A stretch of DNA of 19,483 bases, taken from positions 1 through 19,483 of the forward strand of contig JAUXJL010000006.1 of NCBI GenBank assembly GCA_030624805.1, written 5' to 3'. Below the pieces are notes generated by a model, which worked only from the letters and a program-made list of their open reading frames with translations, was not told the origin of the DNA and ran no database searches. The position numbers and the translations under genes were made by a program. This document shows, in pieces, positions 1 to 7,646 of the stretch (positions within the stretch are counted from its first letter, which is position 1; each line of letters starts with the position of its first letter). The stretch comes from Acidimicrobiia bacterium (GTDB taxonomy: Bacteria; Actinomycetota; Acidimicrobiia; Spongiisociales; SHLN01).

Positions 1-2279
1 CCGGCGGCAATCCCCTCTTCATTCTCGAGACGCTGCGTGCCGTCCACGAGCAGCGGGTGACAGAGGCGCTCAAACCACCGACCGAGATCGATGTGCTGGA
101 TGTCGAACACCTCCCGGTATCGGGCACGGTATTCGACCTCATCGCGGGACGACTGAACGGCCTGCCGAGTGAGCCGCTCCAGACAACCCGGGTGCTAGCG
201 GTTAGTGGCCACGGGATGGACATCGACTCTCTCGCCGAAGTATGCGACCTCAAACGGCCGGACGTGCTCGACGCCGTCGATTACCTCATCCAGGCAGGCA
301 TGATTTCGACTTCAGGTGGACGATACACGCTCTCGCATGAACAGCTCATAAGGGTGGCCTACGACTCGATGCCGGTGGAGGAAAGACCCTCCCTGCACGT
401 GCGGCTGGCATCGCACCTCGAAAGGCAAGGAGCCGGAAATTCCGACTCGCTTGGGCACCACTTCAGACTGGGCGGGGCGCCCGGCCGGGCTGCCCACTAT
501 CTCGTGCAAGCAGGCGAGGAAGCGCGACAGATGAGCGCGTTTGCGACAGCCCGAGATCGGTATGCCGAGGCTCTCGAACAAGCCCGGCTGGCGGACTGGA
601 ACAACTCAGACCTGACGACGCTGCTTCTGACGCACGAAAAGATTCTCGGGGTGCTTGCCGACCGCGACGGACAAGCCCGCTTGTTAGACGAACTAGAACA
701 GCTGACCAAGAACGCTCCCAGCCTGGCGGCTCGGGTGGTCCGGAGGCGCGCAGTGCTGCTGGCGTCCTTATCGCTGCTGGACCAGGCTGCCGCTCTGGCC
801 AACCAGGCGCTTGCGCTCCATACTCGCAAAGACGACCAGGTCGGTCGGGCAAAAGCTCTCCAGGTGCTTGGAACCATCGAGTACCGCCGATCTCGGCACC
901 CCGAAGCCATTGCCCACCTCACCGGGGCGCTCGACCTGGCGCCTCCCGCCAGCACGCTCGAGGCCGACATCCGACACGACCTGTGCAGATCCCTGATCGA
1001 GGTTCAGGACTTCACCGGGGCCCAATCCCATCTGGCCACGTCGCAAGCCCTCTACGAGCGGCACCACGATCGGCGCGGCATGGCCGGAGCACTCGGCACC
1101 CTGGCCCTGCTCTATGGATCGATGGGCATCGACGGCTCTGTTGAACCGACATTGCTGCGCGCCGCCGAACTGTGCCAAGAAATCGGGTATGGCTATGGCG
1201 TAGCCGTCAACGCCCTCAATCTGGGCCATTTCTACCTCATTTCCGGTCAAGCGGCCCAGGCCCTGGTCCCTATGGAACGAGGTCGGGGCGAGTTCGAAGC
1301 AATGCAGGACCGAAGAGGCCTGGCCATGGCAACCGCCAACCTGGCCGCCCTCAACGAGGCAATCGGCGACAGCACAGGCAGTGCCCGCCAAGCCAAGGAA
1401 GCGCTCGGCATGTTCGAGCTACTGGACCACGGCCCGGGCGCCGCCCTCTGCCAGGGCACTCTGGCTGAACTGGCGCGACGCCGACAGGACTGGACGGAGG
1501 CAAACGACCGGCTCGACCTCGGCTTCGCAACCTGTCAAGGTCCGGACGGGACTGCTGCCCGGCTTCAGCTACTGCGGACCCGCGCCCAAGTGCATCTCGA
1601 CCGGGGCGAACTTCTGGCCGGGCTCGAGGTCGCCGGGTCGGCCTACGACGAGTGCAGCGCATCTGGCCTCGAGTGGCTGCTTTCGGACCTATCGGTGGTT
1701 CTGGCTCGTGCGCTCGTGATGAACGAAGAACCGGAGCGGGCACTGGCGGCAACCGAGACGGCGGACGGAAAAATCCAAGACGCCGCCCGCATGTACTGGC
1801 GGATGCAGGCGTACGAGATGATTGGCGACCGCAAGGCCGCCTTCGAAGCTCTCGAAACCGCCCACGACGCCATGGCACGCAGCCTGTCCGGATTGGATCC
1901 AACCCGGACGAGGAGAAGCCTTGCAAACGTGCCGCTATATCGCGAGCTGACTGAGGCGTGGGGGGCGCGACGCCCCGCAACCGCCAAGGTCTTGTTAGCC
2001 ACCGCGGCCGCTCCCACCGGCCGCCCCACCAGCCGGGCCGAACTCGTTCAGGTGAAATGGACGGTAGACCACCCGCTCGACCACGTGGATATGCCCGGCC
2101 CGGCTCCGCGCGGGCGCCAAATACTACGCCTGACTGCCGAGGCCGAGCGGGCGGGAGCCGCGCCGACGGTCTCAGACCTGGCAGCAGCTTTGGGGGTCAG
2201 CGGCTCAACCATACGCCGGGAAATAGAGGCATTGCGCCGCTCCGGCCACGACGTGCGAACTCGCGGACGGAAGCGATGA
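1..2279 (+). CDS. Large ATPase/TPR transcriptional regulator, C-terminal part (5' truncated)
   Basis: The frame is open from base 3, so 758 residues are visible and the true start lies outside the window. The GTG at 57 is an internal codon. The first visible residues, GGNPLFILETLRAV, match the conserved segment at the end of the NTPase region of STAND/AAA regulators (LuxR/MalT-like and cyclase-linked ATPases). The Walker motifs must therefore lie upstream. A winged-helix-like segment follows (about residues 70-120 of the visible part), then a long array of helical TPR-type repeats rich in Ala, Leu and paired helices (about 150-640). The last 70 residues contain a helix-turn-helix (TVSDLAAALGVSGSTIRREI) and a basic tail, resembling a DeoR/sigma-region-4 type domain and not a typical LuxR HTH. 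The likely role is a cytoplasmic signal-responsive transcription activator; the target is unknown. The family call is firm and the DNA-binding role is inferred. Confidence 0.8.
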   Translation, partial: GGNPLFILETLRAVHEQRVTEALKPPTEIDVLDVEHLPVSGTVFDLIAGRLNGLPSEPLQTTRVLAVSGHGMDIDSLAEVCDLKRPDVLDAVDYLIQAGMISTSGGRYTLSHEQLIRVAYDSMPVEERPSLHVRLASHLERQGAGNSDSLGHHFRLGGAPGRAAHYLVQAGEEARQMSAFATARDRYAEALEQARLADWNNSDLTTLLLTHEKILGVLADRDGQARLLDELEQLTKNAPSLAARVVRRRAVLLASLSLLDQAAALANQALALHTRKDDQVGRAKALQVLGTIEYRRSRHPEAIAHLTGALDLAPPASTLEADIRHDLCRSLIEVQDFTGAQSHLATSQALYERHHDRRGMAGALGTLALLYGSMGIDGSVEPTLLRAAELCQEIGYGYGVAVNALNLGHFYLISGQAAQALVPMERGRGEFEAMQDRRGLAMATANLAALNEAIGDSTGSARQAKEALGMFELLDHGPGAALCQGTLAELARRRQDWTEANDRLDLGFATCQGPDGTAARLQLLRTRAQVHLDRGELLAGLEVAGSAYDECSASGLEWLLSDLSVVLARALVMNEEPERALAATETADGKIQDAARMYWRMQAYEMIGDRKAAFEALETAHDAMARSLSGLDPTRTRRSLANVPLYRELTEAWGARRPATAKVLLATAAAPTGRPTSRAELVQVKWTVDHPLDHVDMPGPAPRGRQILRLTAEAERAGAAPTVSDLAAALGVSGSTIRREIEALRRSGHDVRTRGRKR

Positions 2280-2372
2280 GCGCAAGGTAGGCGAATCCTT
2301 CCGTATTGCTGAGATAGTCCGCAGACACCTGCATGAGATACCCATGGCGTACCCGATGTAGGAGGAACCCCC

Positions 2373-2465
2373 GTGCGCAAGCGAATCTACGTATTCACCC
2401 TCAGTCTTATGACTTTTTTGGTCGTGGCAGCACCGGCGCTGGCCGACAGCAACTGGGTCGGATAG
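2373..2465 (+). CDS. Possible 30-residue secreted peptide (signal peptide plus about six residues)
   Basis: A GTG start at 2373 is preceded by GGAGGA at 2361-2366 with a six-base spacer, one of the strongest ribosome binding sites in the window. The 30 residues read as a textbook signal peptide: basic start MRKR, a hydrophobic core, then APALA followed by D. Cleavage after ALA would leave only DSNWVG before the TAG. There is no continuation in frame. It could be a real mini-peptide, a leader, or the remnant of a secreted protein cut off by mutation. It lies 94 bases after the ATPase regulator and 44 bases before a long inverted repeat. No family is recognised. The ORF is certain as a reading frame; expression is inferred from the ribosome binding site only. 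Confidence 0.4.
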   Translation: MRKRIYVFTLSLMTFLVVAAPALADSNWVG

Positions 2466-2509
2466 ACCATCTGACTCTCGAGATCTGATTTCCCCGTGAG
2501 GGGAAGAGA

Positions 2510-2577
2510 GGCGGCGGGGTACCCTCGCTCCACCGAGGTTCATATACCGGTGTCCCCCTGGGGAGCGAGGAGCCGCC
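2510..2577. repeat. Long inverted repeat / structured element between convergent genes
   Basis: GGCGGC (2510-2515) plus CCTCGCTCC (2523-2531) pair with GGAGCGAGG (2562-2570) plus GCCGCC (2572-2577). This gives about 15 base pairs with a seven-base bulge on one side and one base on the other. The 30-base apical part holds a further ACCG/CGGT pairing (2532-2535 with 2548-2551). A smaller hairpin, TTCCCC-GTGA-GGGGAA, lies just to the left at about 2490-2505. The element lies between the + strand peptide ORF and the end of the minus-strand flippase gene. It may act as a bidirectional terminator without a T-tract, or be part of a structured RNA. Apart from this and the small ORF, nothing is seen in 2280-2586. 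Confidence 0.5.
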
Positions 2578-2586
2578 ACCGTCTCA

Positions 2587-3681
2587 CTACTGGCTAACCC
2601 GCCAATCTTGGCGGGTTCGCCATATCACATAGGCGATGATACCCAGGGGCACCTGCAGTAGGTCGCTGAGGGCCCGATAGATGAGAACCGCGGCCACGAC
2701 GAGATCCCCGTCTCCCCCGGCCACCACAAGTGCAGTCGTGTAGGCCACCTCCACTACGCCCAGGCCGCCCGGCGTAATCGGCAACACCGTCAGAAGTCGC
2801 ACAGCCGCGAAGGCGGCGAATGCCTCGGCCCCGGTGACCGAATCTGCCGATACGCCCATATGGCGAAGGGCGGTCAACAGCATCGCGAACAAGGAGAGGT
2901 GGCTCACCACTGTTGACAGAGTCACCCAGTGCCAGCGGCGCCGCAACAGCGTGATGCTCTGGGCCCGAAATTCGGCGAAACGGTCCCCCCAACCTACGAA
3001 AGGACCCCGTCTGAACCTGCCGGCAATCAAGGTTGCGGCTCGGCCCAATCGTTCGCCCGTGCTCCGTGCGATCGACTCCCGGGCAAGTGTCAGCGCCAAA
3101 ACCCCGGTCGAGAGAACCAGCACGCCGAGCCCGGTGAGCGCCGCTGACTGCAGCGCAGCATTACCCCGGCCCTGGAAGGACAAGATAGTCAACGCCACGA
3201 TCGGGAGACCGAGCTTGACAAACGTGTTCCAGAGGCCGGTCACGATCGCGGCAATGGCGATGGACCCGGTTTCGAAGCCGAAGCTGGAGAACATCGAGTA
3301 GGCGATGCCGACACCGACCGCACTTCCAGCCGGAACGGTATTGGTAACTGCGGTCGATATCTGGCTGACCACGAACGCTCGGCCAAGCGTCAGGCCCGGC
3401 AGAGCAGACATGATGACGAGCTGGTACGTGAGGATATTCCAGGCCGCCAGCCCCAACCGGCTGGCCGACTCCAGCCATGTGAGAGTTTGAATCGCCCGCC
3501 ACACCTCGCCGATGTCGGCGATAGCGGGCAGAACCCCGACCAGCAGCCCAACTGCGACGGCGAGGGAAACCGTGATCCCAGCCCATCGCTTCCATCCCCG
3601 CGCGCCCCGCTTGCCCGACGCGCTCTCCGTCAAACCTACGAGGTTCCCAATTCGATGAGCGCCACTGTTTGGGCAATACAC
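2587..3681 (-). CDS. Flippase-like integral membrane protein (LPG synthase TM / YbhN family)
   Basis: This 364-residue protein has many hydrophobic segments (about eight are expected). Near residue 295 it has the family signature LPITPGGLGVVE, typical of the lysylphosphatidylglycerol synthase transmembrane domain (UPF0104/YbhN, formerly DUF). Known members move or modify lipids or lipid-linked glycans at the membrane; the substrate here is unknown. There is no C-terminal aminoacyl-transfer domain, so it is a stand-alone membrane unit. The listed GTG start at 3681 overlaps the end of the M20 peptidase gene by 46 bases. A TTG at 3633, two bases after the peptidase stop, is an alternative that would remove the overlap and 16 residues. 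Either way the two genes are likely co-transcribed. The family call is strong; the start is uncertain. Confidence 0.85.
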   Translation of the reverse strand: MYCPNSGAHRIGNLVGLTESASGKRGARGWKRWAGITVSLAVAVGLLVGVLPAIADIGEVWRAIQTLTWLESASRLGLAAWNILTYQLVIMSALPGLTLGRAFVVSQISTAVTNTVPAGSAVGVGIAYSMFSSFGFETGSIAIAAIVTGLWNTFVKLGLPIVALTILSFQGRGNAALQSAALTGLGVLVLSTGVLALTLARESIARSTGERLGRAATLIAGRFRRGPFVGWGDRFAEFRAQSITLLRRRWHWVTLSTVVSHLSLFAMLLTALRHMGVSADSVTGAEAFAAFAAVRLLTVLPITPGGLGVVEVAYTTALVVAGGDGDLVVAAVLIYRALSDLLQVPLGIIAYVIWRTRQDWRVSQ

Positions 3682-4967
3682 CCCCGCCGCAGCTCTTCGA
3701 GGTCGAGACTCTCGTCCGGCCCGTGGGCACGGCTCTTCTCATCTCCGACCCCGGTCAGCAAGATTTCAGCGGTCGGGAAGGCTGCGGAGAAGGCGGCCAC
3801 AAACGGAATAGAGCCACCCTGCCCCACCTCGATTGGCGCCCGACCCCACGCTTGACGGAAACCCTCGGAGAAGGCCGAATAGCCGGGCCCACCGGTGTCG
3901 AGCTCGAACGAGTGCACAACGCTGCCGGGAGTCACGGTGACCTGCGCTCCCCATGGCGTATTGGACTCGAGGTGCTCGCGCAGGGCACCCATCGCCTCAT
4001 CCGGGTCCTGACCCGGGGCAAGCCGCAAGCTCACCTTGGCCCGCGCAACAGGTACGAGGGCATTAACGGCGTCACTGATTCTCGGGGCATCGATAGCGAG
4101 CACCGACACCGCCGGCTGGCGCCACAAGCGCGATGTGAGTGTCCCGGTGCCAATCGTCTCAAGCGTGTCATGCACCGCCACCTGGGACCGCAGCTCCTCC
4201 TCAGTCAGGTCGAGAGGATCGGCATCGCCTCCAACCAGGCCGGCGACAGCGACTTTTCCCCGATCGTCGTGCAGTGTGGCAATCAAACGCGACAGGGTCG
4301 TAAGGGCCTCCGGGAACACGCCGCCGTACATGCCGCTGTGTACCGCGTGCTGCTTGGTGCGCACCTCGACAACACAGTCGACGAGACCTCGAAGAGATGT
4401 GGTGAAGGACGGCAAGCCTGTCCGCCAGTTGCCGGAGTCGGCGATAACGATGACATCGGCTGCCAGGGCCGCCCCATGGCTGGCCAAGAACTCATCGAGG
4501 TGCGCCGAGCCGGACTCCTCTTCGCCTTCCAGGATCACCTTGACGCCGACCGGAACAGTTCCGTCGAGCGCCCGGAGGGTCGCAACGTGCATAACCACAC
4601 CGCTCTTGTCATCAGAGGTACCCCGGCCGTACAAGCGGCCATCTTGTTCCCGAGGCTCAAACGGCTCGGCGGTCCAGCCGTCACCCGGTGGTTGCACGTC
4701 GTGATGGGCGTAAAGCAGAACAGTCGGGGCACCGGGCGGAGCCGGGATCTCTCCAAACACGGCCGGGTGGGCGTCTCCTACCCGCAGTAGGCCCACATCC
4801 TGCATCCCTACCGCTTCGAGAAGGTGCGCGGCGGCCTCCGCCGAGCGTACCACCTCGGCCGGGTCGTATTCGGGGGCGCTCACGGACGGGATCCGAACCA
4901 GATCCTCCAGGTCCGTTCGGGTGGCGGCGAATTGGCTGGTGACGGTGCTAACAATTTCTTCGTACAT
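3636..4967 (-). CDS. M20 family zinc dipeptidase / metallopeptidase
   Basis: This 443-residue protein has the M20 metal-site motifs in order: YAHHDVQ (first metal His and Asp, about residues 86-92), GRGTSDDKSG (bridging Asp, about 114-123), EGEEESGS with the catalytic Glu and next metal Glu (about 147-154), ADSGNW (about 176-181), and a C-terminal RAHGPDES that supplies the last metal His. The order and length match the carnosinase-like/PepV-type dipeptidases of the CNDP group. These are cytoplasmic enzymes that hydrolyse short peptides with two zinc or manganese ions. No signal peptide is seen. The ATG at 4967 is close to a short divergent promoter region shared with the + strand gene at 5026. 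The exact substrate cannot be read from the sequence. The flippase gene follows without a gap. Confidence 0.92.
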   Translation of the reverse strand: MYEEIVSTVTSQFAATRTDLEDLVRIPSVSAPEYDPAEVVRSAEAAAHLLEAVGMQDVGLLRVGDAHPAVFGEIPAPPGAPTVLLYAHHDVQPPGDGWTAEPFEPREQDGRLYGRGTSDDKSGVVMHVATLRALDGTVPVGVKVILEGEEESGSAHLDEFLASHGAALAADVIVIADSGNWRTGLPSFTTSLRGLVDCVVEVRTKQHAVHSGMYGGVFPEALTTLSRLIATLHDDRGKVAVAGLVGGDADPLDLTEEELRSQVAVHDTLETIGTGTLTSRLWRQPAVSVLAIDAPRISDAVNALVPVARAKVSLRLAPGQDPDEAMGALREHLESNTPWGAQVTVTPGSVVHSFELDTGGPGYSAFSEGFRQAWGRAPIEVGQGGSIPFVAAFSAAFPTAEILLTGVGDEKSRAHGPDESLDLEELRRGCIAQTVALIELGTS

Positions 4968-5025
4968 CCCCCGAGGCTATCAATCCGAGACCCGGCACCG
5001 CGGCCGTCGTTGTTAGGGTGCCCAG
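4968..5025. promoter_or_regulatory. Divergent intergenic region between M20 peptidase and the 5026 gene
   Basis: These 58 bases separate two divergent start codons, so both promoters must lie here or inside the coding regions. On the + strand, TAGGGT at about 5014-5019 is a fair -10-like hexamer only a few bases before the ATG at 5026, which would give a leaderless or nearly leaderless message. On the minus strand a GATAGCCT-like box lies about 12-20 bases before the peptidase ATG. No clear ribosome binding site precedes the gene at 5026. The promoter assignment is by eye only. Confidence 0.3.
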
Positions 5026-5277
5026 ATGATCCGGGTTGAGCGAACCGAAGGACGGGAGTCACTCCACCACGGGGGCCGTGACTTCACGCTGATTTCCTGG
5101 ACCTGGACGATCGCCATAGCTGCCCGGCGGTTTACGCTCGGGTGGAGGTACTCCCAACCGCGCCGGGTGGAGTCAAACGAAGAGTCGGTGTCCATCTTCG
5201 ACTATGTGATGGCGGCCAGAGTCGCCGCTGCGTTGGCACTGGTAGCCGGCGCATTCGTACGAAGGAGGAGGCGATGA
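5026..5277 (+). CDS. Small hypothetical protein with one C-terminal membrane segment
   Basis: This 83-residue protein is of no family I recognise. The N-terminal 60 residues look like a small beta-rich soluble part with a repeated aromatic/basic pattern (FTLISWTWTIAIAARRFTLG). The last 25 residues form one hydrophobic helix (about 59-77) followed by a run of five arginines, suggesting a tail-anchored protein with a cytoplasmic basic end. The stop TGA overlaps the ATG of the next gene (ATGA at 5274-5277), so the two are translationally coupled and probably work together. Start choice: the ATG at 5026 is near the possible promoter and no earlier start is evident. Existence as a gene is supported mainly by the tight overlap with its neighbour. 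Confidence 0.6.
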   Translation: MIRVERTEGRESLHHGGRDFTLISWTWTIAIAARRFTLGWRYSQPRRVESNEESVSIFDYVMAARVAAALALVAGAFVRRRRR

Positions 5278-5651
5278 CAGAACGTCCCGCACCGTATGAG
5301 CCTGCGGCCAGCAGAACGATCGCGGGGCTCGAAGCGTTCTTTGGGCCCGCCACCCCTGCCACTGTGTTCTCCGAGCCGCTACCGGTTGGTGATGACCTCG
5401 TGATCACCGCAGCTTCCTGGGAACGCGCCGGCGGGTTCGGGTTCGGTGGTGGTGAAGGCATCGATTCAAGTGGTGGTCCCGAAGGCGGCGGCGGCGGCGG
5501 AGGGGGCGGCGGCGGGACCTCGGTCGGTCGGCCGGTTGCGGTCATCAAGGTCGGCAAGACCGGAATCGAAGTTGAGCATGTAATCGACCTGACAAAACTG
5601 GCGGTCACTGCGTTGTTGAGCGCCCTCGGTGTGTGGCGAGTGCTTCGTTAG
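5274..5651 (+). CDS. GerW/YtfJ-like protein (Spore_YtfJ domain family)
   Basis: I place the start at the ATG at 5274, 125 residues, because it follows GGAGGAG (5264-5270) and overlaps the previous stop; a longer open frame back to 5142 would overlap the upstream gene. The protein shows the GerW/YtfJ layout: VGDDLVITAASWE (39-50), a glycine-rich stretch beginning GGFGFGGGEG (53-62) and ending in eleven glycines (71-81), then GRPVAVIKVGKTGIEVEHV (85-103). It ends in a hydrophobic helix (about 107-122). In Bacillus the family is linked to spore germination, but it is widespread in actinobacteria that may not sporulate, where the role is unknown. The added C-terminal hydrophobic helix suggests membrane attachment, like its partner upstream. 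It is followed after three bases by the antiporter gene. Confidence 0.75.
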   Translation: MTERPAPYEPAASRTIAGLEAFFGPATPATVFSEPLPVGDDLVITAASWERAGGFGFGGGEGIDSSGGPEGGGGGGGGGGGTSVGRPVAVIKVGKTGIEVEHVIDLTKLAVTALLSALGVWRVLR

Positions 5652-5654
5652 CAC

Positions 5655-6908
5655 ATGGAATTCTGGGACTTCGCCCTCGTCTCCGGGTTCGTCCTCGCCT
5701 ATGCCCTCGTCTCTCGACGCCTCGAGACCACTCCCGTTACCGGCCCCATGGTCTTTGTCGGGTTCGGTATTCTGGTCGGATCAGGAGGATTGGACTCCGT
5801 CGAGATCGGAATGGACGAAGGAGCAGTGCGAGTGCTGGCCGAAGCCACGCTCGTGCTGCTTCTGTACACCGACGCTATCCGCATCGATCTGCGGCGACTG
5901 AGGAAACAGGTTGAGATACCTGCTCGCCTGCTCGGAATCGGGCTGCCGCTAACGGTCCTGGCCGGCACCGGGGCAGCCCTACTGCTGTTTCCGGATTTCG
6001 GCTTGTGGGAGGCCGCACTGGTGGCCGCCATCCTCGCTCCAACGGACGCCGCGCTTGGCCAAGCCGTGGTAGCCAACCCGCGAGTCCCGATCCGAGTCCG
6101 GCAGGCGATCAATGTCGAGAGCGGACTCAACGACGGAATCATGCTGCCCGTCATCACGCTGGTGCTCGCCTTCGCGGCGACCGGAGTTGACCTGGAAACC
6201 CCGCGATACTGGACCGAGTTCGCCGCCGAACAGATCGGGTACGGGGTCCTCGCTGGGGTTGCTGGTGGGTACCTGGGCGGGCGGCTCATCCGAGAATTCG
6301 CCGGACGCGGCTGGATGGACGGGGCGTTTCGTCAACTGGCCACGCTGGCGGTGGGGGTAGGCACCTTCGCGTTTGCGGAAGCAATTGGCGGGAACGGGTT
6401 CGTGGCCGCCTTCGTCGCCGGAATGGCATTCGGAGCGGCCGCCCGGGACCACTGCGCAGGCGCATACGACTTCGCGGAGGACGAGGGCCAGCTTCTCGCT
6501 CTCCTCACCTTCCTCTTCTTCGGGGCTTCACTCGCAGGCCCCGCCCTCGATGACCTGACGTGGCGCATAGCCGCATATGCACTCTTGAGCCTCACCGTGG
6601 CGCGAATGATCCCGGTGGCCGTGAGCCTGGTCGGCGTGCGGCTCAAACCCCCGACCGTGGCGTATATCGGCTGGTTCGGCCCACGCGGCCTGGCCTCGAT
6701 TCTATTTGGGCTCTTCGTCCTCGAAGATGCCGAGCTTCCCGTTGCAGATGAGCTGTTTCTTGTCGTCATCTGGACGGTGTTGGCCAGCGTGGCGCTGCAC
6801 GGGCTTACCTCGGTATGGCTATCGGAACGCTACGGGGCGTGGTTCGAACGTCACGAGACCGCCCACATGCGCGAGGCCGTCGAAGTGGAAGAGATGCCGA
6901 CCCGCTAG
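5655..6908 (+). CDS. Na+/H+ antiporter, CPA1 (NhaP-like) family
   Basis: This 417-residue membrane protein has the cation:proton antiporter signatures: APTDAALG (128-135) in the fourth core helix, ESGLNDG (155-161) in the fifth with the Asn-Asp pair of electroneutral CPA1 exchangers, and GPRGLASILFGL near residue 343. About twelve hydrophobic segments are present. The protein lacks a long C-terminal cytoplasmic domain and ends in a short acidic tail. It should exchange Na+ (or K+) for H+ at the cytoplasmic membrane for pH and salt balance. The ATG lies three bases after the GerW-like stop with no good ribosome binding site, so translation is probably coupled to that gene. It converges on infA with a 22-base gap in which I see no clear terminator. 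Confidence 0.9.
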   Translation: MEFWDFALVSGFVLAYALVSRRLETTPVTGPMVFVGFGILVGSGGLDSVEIGMDEGAVRVLAEATLVLLLYTDAIRIDLRRLRKQVEIPARLLGIGLPLTVLAGTGAALLLFPDFGLWEAALVAAILAPTDAALGQAVVANPRVPIRVRQAINVESGLNDGIMLPVITLVLAFAATGVDLETPRYWTEFAAEQIGYGVLAGVAGGYLGGRLIREFAGRGWMDGAFRQLATLAVGVGTFAFAEAIGGNGFVAAFVAGMAFGAAARDHCAGAYDFAEDEGQLLALLTFLFFGASLAGPALDDLTWRIAAYALLSLTVARMIPVAVSLVGVRLKPPTVAYIGWFGPRGLASILFGLFVLEDAELPVADELFLVVIWTVLASVALHGLTSVWLSERYGAWFERHETAHMREAVEVEEMPTR

Positions 6909-6930
6909 CGGCAGATCGGTACGGCGCCGA

Positions 6931-7155
6931 CTAGCGATATCGCCAAACGATACGACCCTTGGTCGGGTCGTACGTTGACACCTCGAGCTCCACCCGGTCG
7001 CCGGGGAGAATCTTTATGAGGCGGCCGCGTCGCATCTTGCCGGCCGCCCGGGCCATCACCTCGTGACCGGAATCGAGTTTTACCCGAAAGCTGGCATTAC
7101 GAAGGGTCGCGACCACCTCGCCCTGCGCCCTGAATACATCGTCTGAATTCGCCAT
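6931..7155 (-). CDS. infA: Translation initiation factor IF-1 (stand-alone copy)
   Basis: This 74-residue protein is an S1/OB-fold protein across its whole length. Its segments FRVKLDSGHEVMARAAGKM, ILPGDRVELEVSTYD and KGRIVWRYR align with IF-1 from end to end. IF-1 binds the ribosomal A site of the 30S subunit with IF-2 and IF-3. Two points are unusual. The usual HISGK reads RAAGKM and is followed by the basic stretch RRGRLIK. The gene also stands alone and not beside rpmJ, rpsM and rpsK as in most actinobacteria, so it may be a second copy or a relocated single copy. A small hairpin, CCCGT-CCAG-ACGGG (7174-7187), lies in the leader. The family call is secure; whether another infA exists cannot be told here. 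Confidence 0.92.
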   Translation of the reverse strand: MANSDDVFRAQGEVVATLRNASFRVKLDSGHEVMARAAGKMRRGRLIKILPGDRVELEVSTYDPTKGRIVWRYR

Positions 7156-7349
7156 TCTTGTCTCACTTGTGCACCCGTCCAGACGGGCTCGTTGTCGTCA
7201 CCGCGGGGCGATCCGTCCATCTCAGGCTGCTTCCCAGGATGCCGATGCGGCAGATAGGGGGCAGGACGAGTCGGGGCGGACACTCCGACCTAGACAGGAT
7301 AGTCGTATCCCTTCCTATTGCGGCTACCTCGGGCAGGTAACGTGAGGCC
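7156..7349. promoter_or_regulatory. Divergent promoter region between infA and the 7350 gene
   Basis: This is a 194-base non-coding stretch. It contains the infA leader hairpin at 7174-7187 and a dyad, GGATA-GTCG-TATCC, at 7297-7310, about 40 bases before the + strand start. The dyad could be an operator or part of a promoter. No tRNA or other RNA gene is seen. Confidence 0.4.
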
Positions 7350-7640
7350 ATGTCTTGGTGGGAGCGAATCAAAGCAGTATTCGAGCGTGAGGCCTCCGAC
7401 GTCAGAGAGGGCCTCGGCAAGGTTGGCAAAACGCTCGATGACGAGCTTGCGCGTAAGGAGCGTGAGATCGCCGCGAGCCCAGAGGAGCGGATCGACATGA
7501 TCCTGGAAGAACAGCAGGCCGAAGATGCCCGTTTTCAGGAGCTGCAAGACAAGGTGCTCGGCAAGACCGCTGAAGCCGAAGCGACCGACGGTCTAGCTAA
7601 AGCGACCGACGAAACCGATTCTCCCGACTCAAACCAGTGA
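7350..7640 (+). CDS. Small charged, coiled-coil-like hypothetical protein
   Basis: This 96-residue, strongly charged protein has no hydrophobic segment and no cysteine. Residues about 5-70 are predicted by eye to be helical with a coiled-coil pattern (many Glu, Lys, Arg and Leu/Ile at spaced positions). The last 25 residues are acidic and disordered-looking (TDGLAKATDETDSPDSN). I recognise no family. The gene is followed six bases after its stop by the cation-efflux-like gene, so the two are likely one operon. The start ATG at 7350 has a weak upstream GTGAGG. It may be a cytosolic partner or scaffold, but no function can be assigned. Confidence 0.65.
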   Translation: MSWWERIKAVFEREASDVREGLGKVGKTLDDELARKEREIAASPEERIDMILEEQQAEDARFQELQDKVLGKTAEAEATDGLAKATDETDSPDSNQ

Positions 7641-7646
7641 GCATCG

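Noticed and set aside
2463..2465. TAG of the small peptide ORF as a recoded (pyrrolysine) codon
   Set aside because: The frame meets another stop two codons later, so read-through would add almost nothing.
3669..4790. Long + strand ORF opposite the M20 peptidase
   Set aside because: The minus-strand peptidase has all catalytic motifs; the antisense frame is a GC-rich shadow with no recognisable domain.
5142..5273. Longer start for the GerW-like protein
   Set aside because: It would overlap the upstream gene by 136 bases, and the ATG at 5274 has a strong ribosome binding site and the stop/start overlap.
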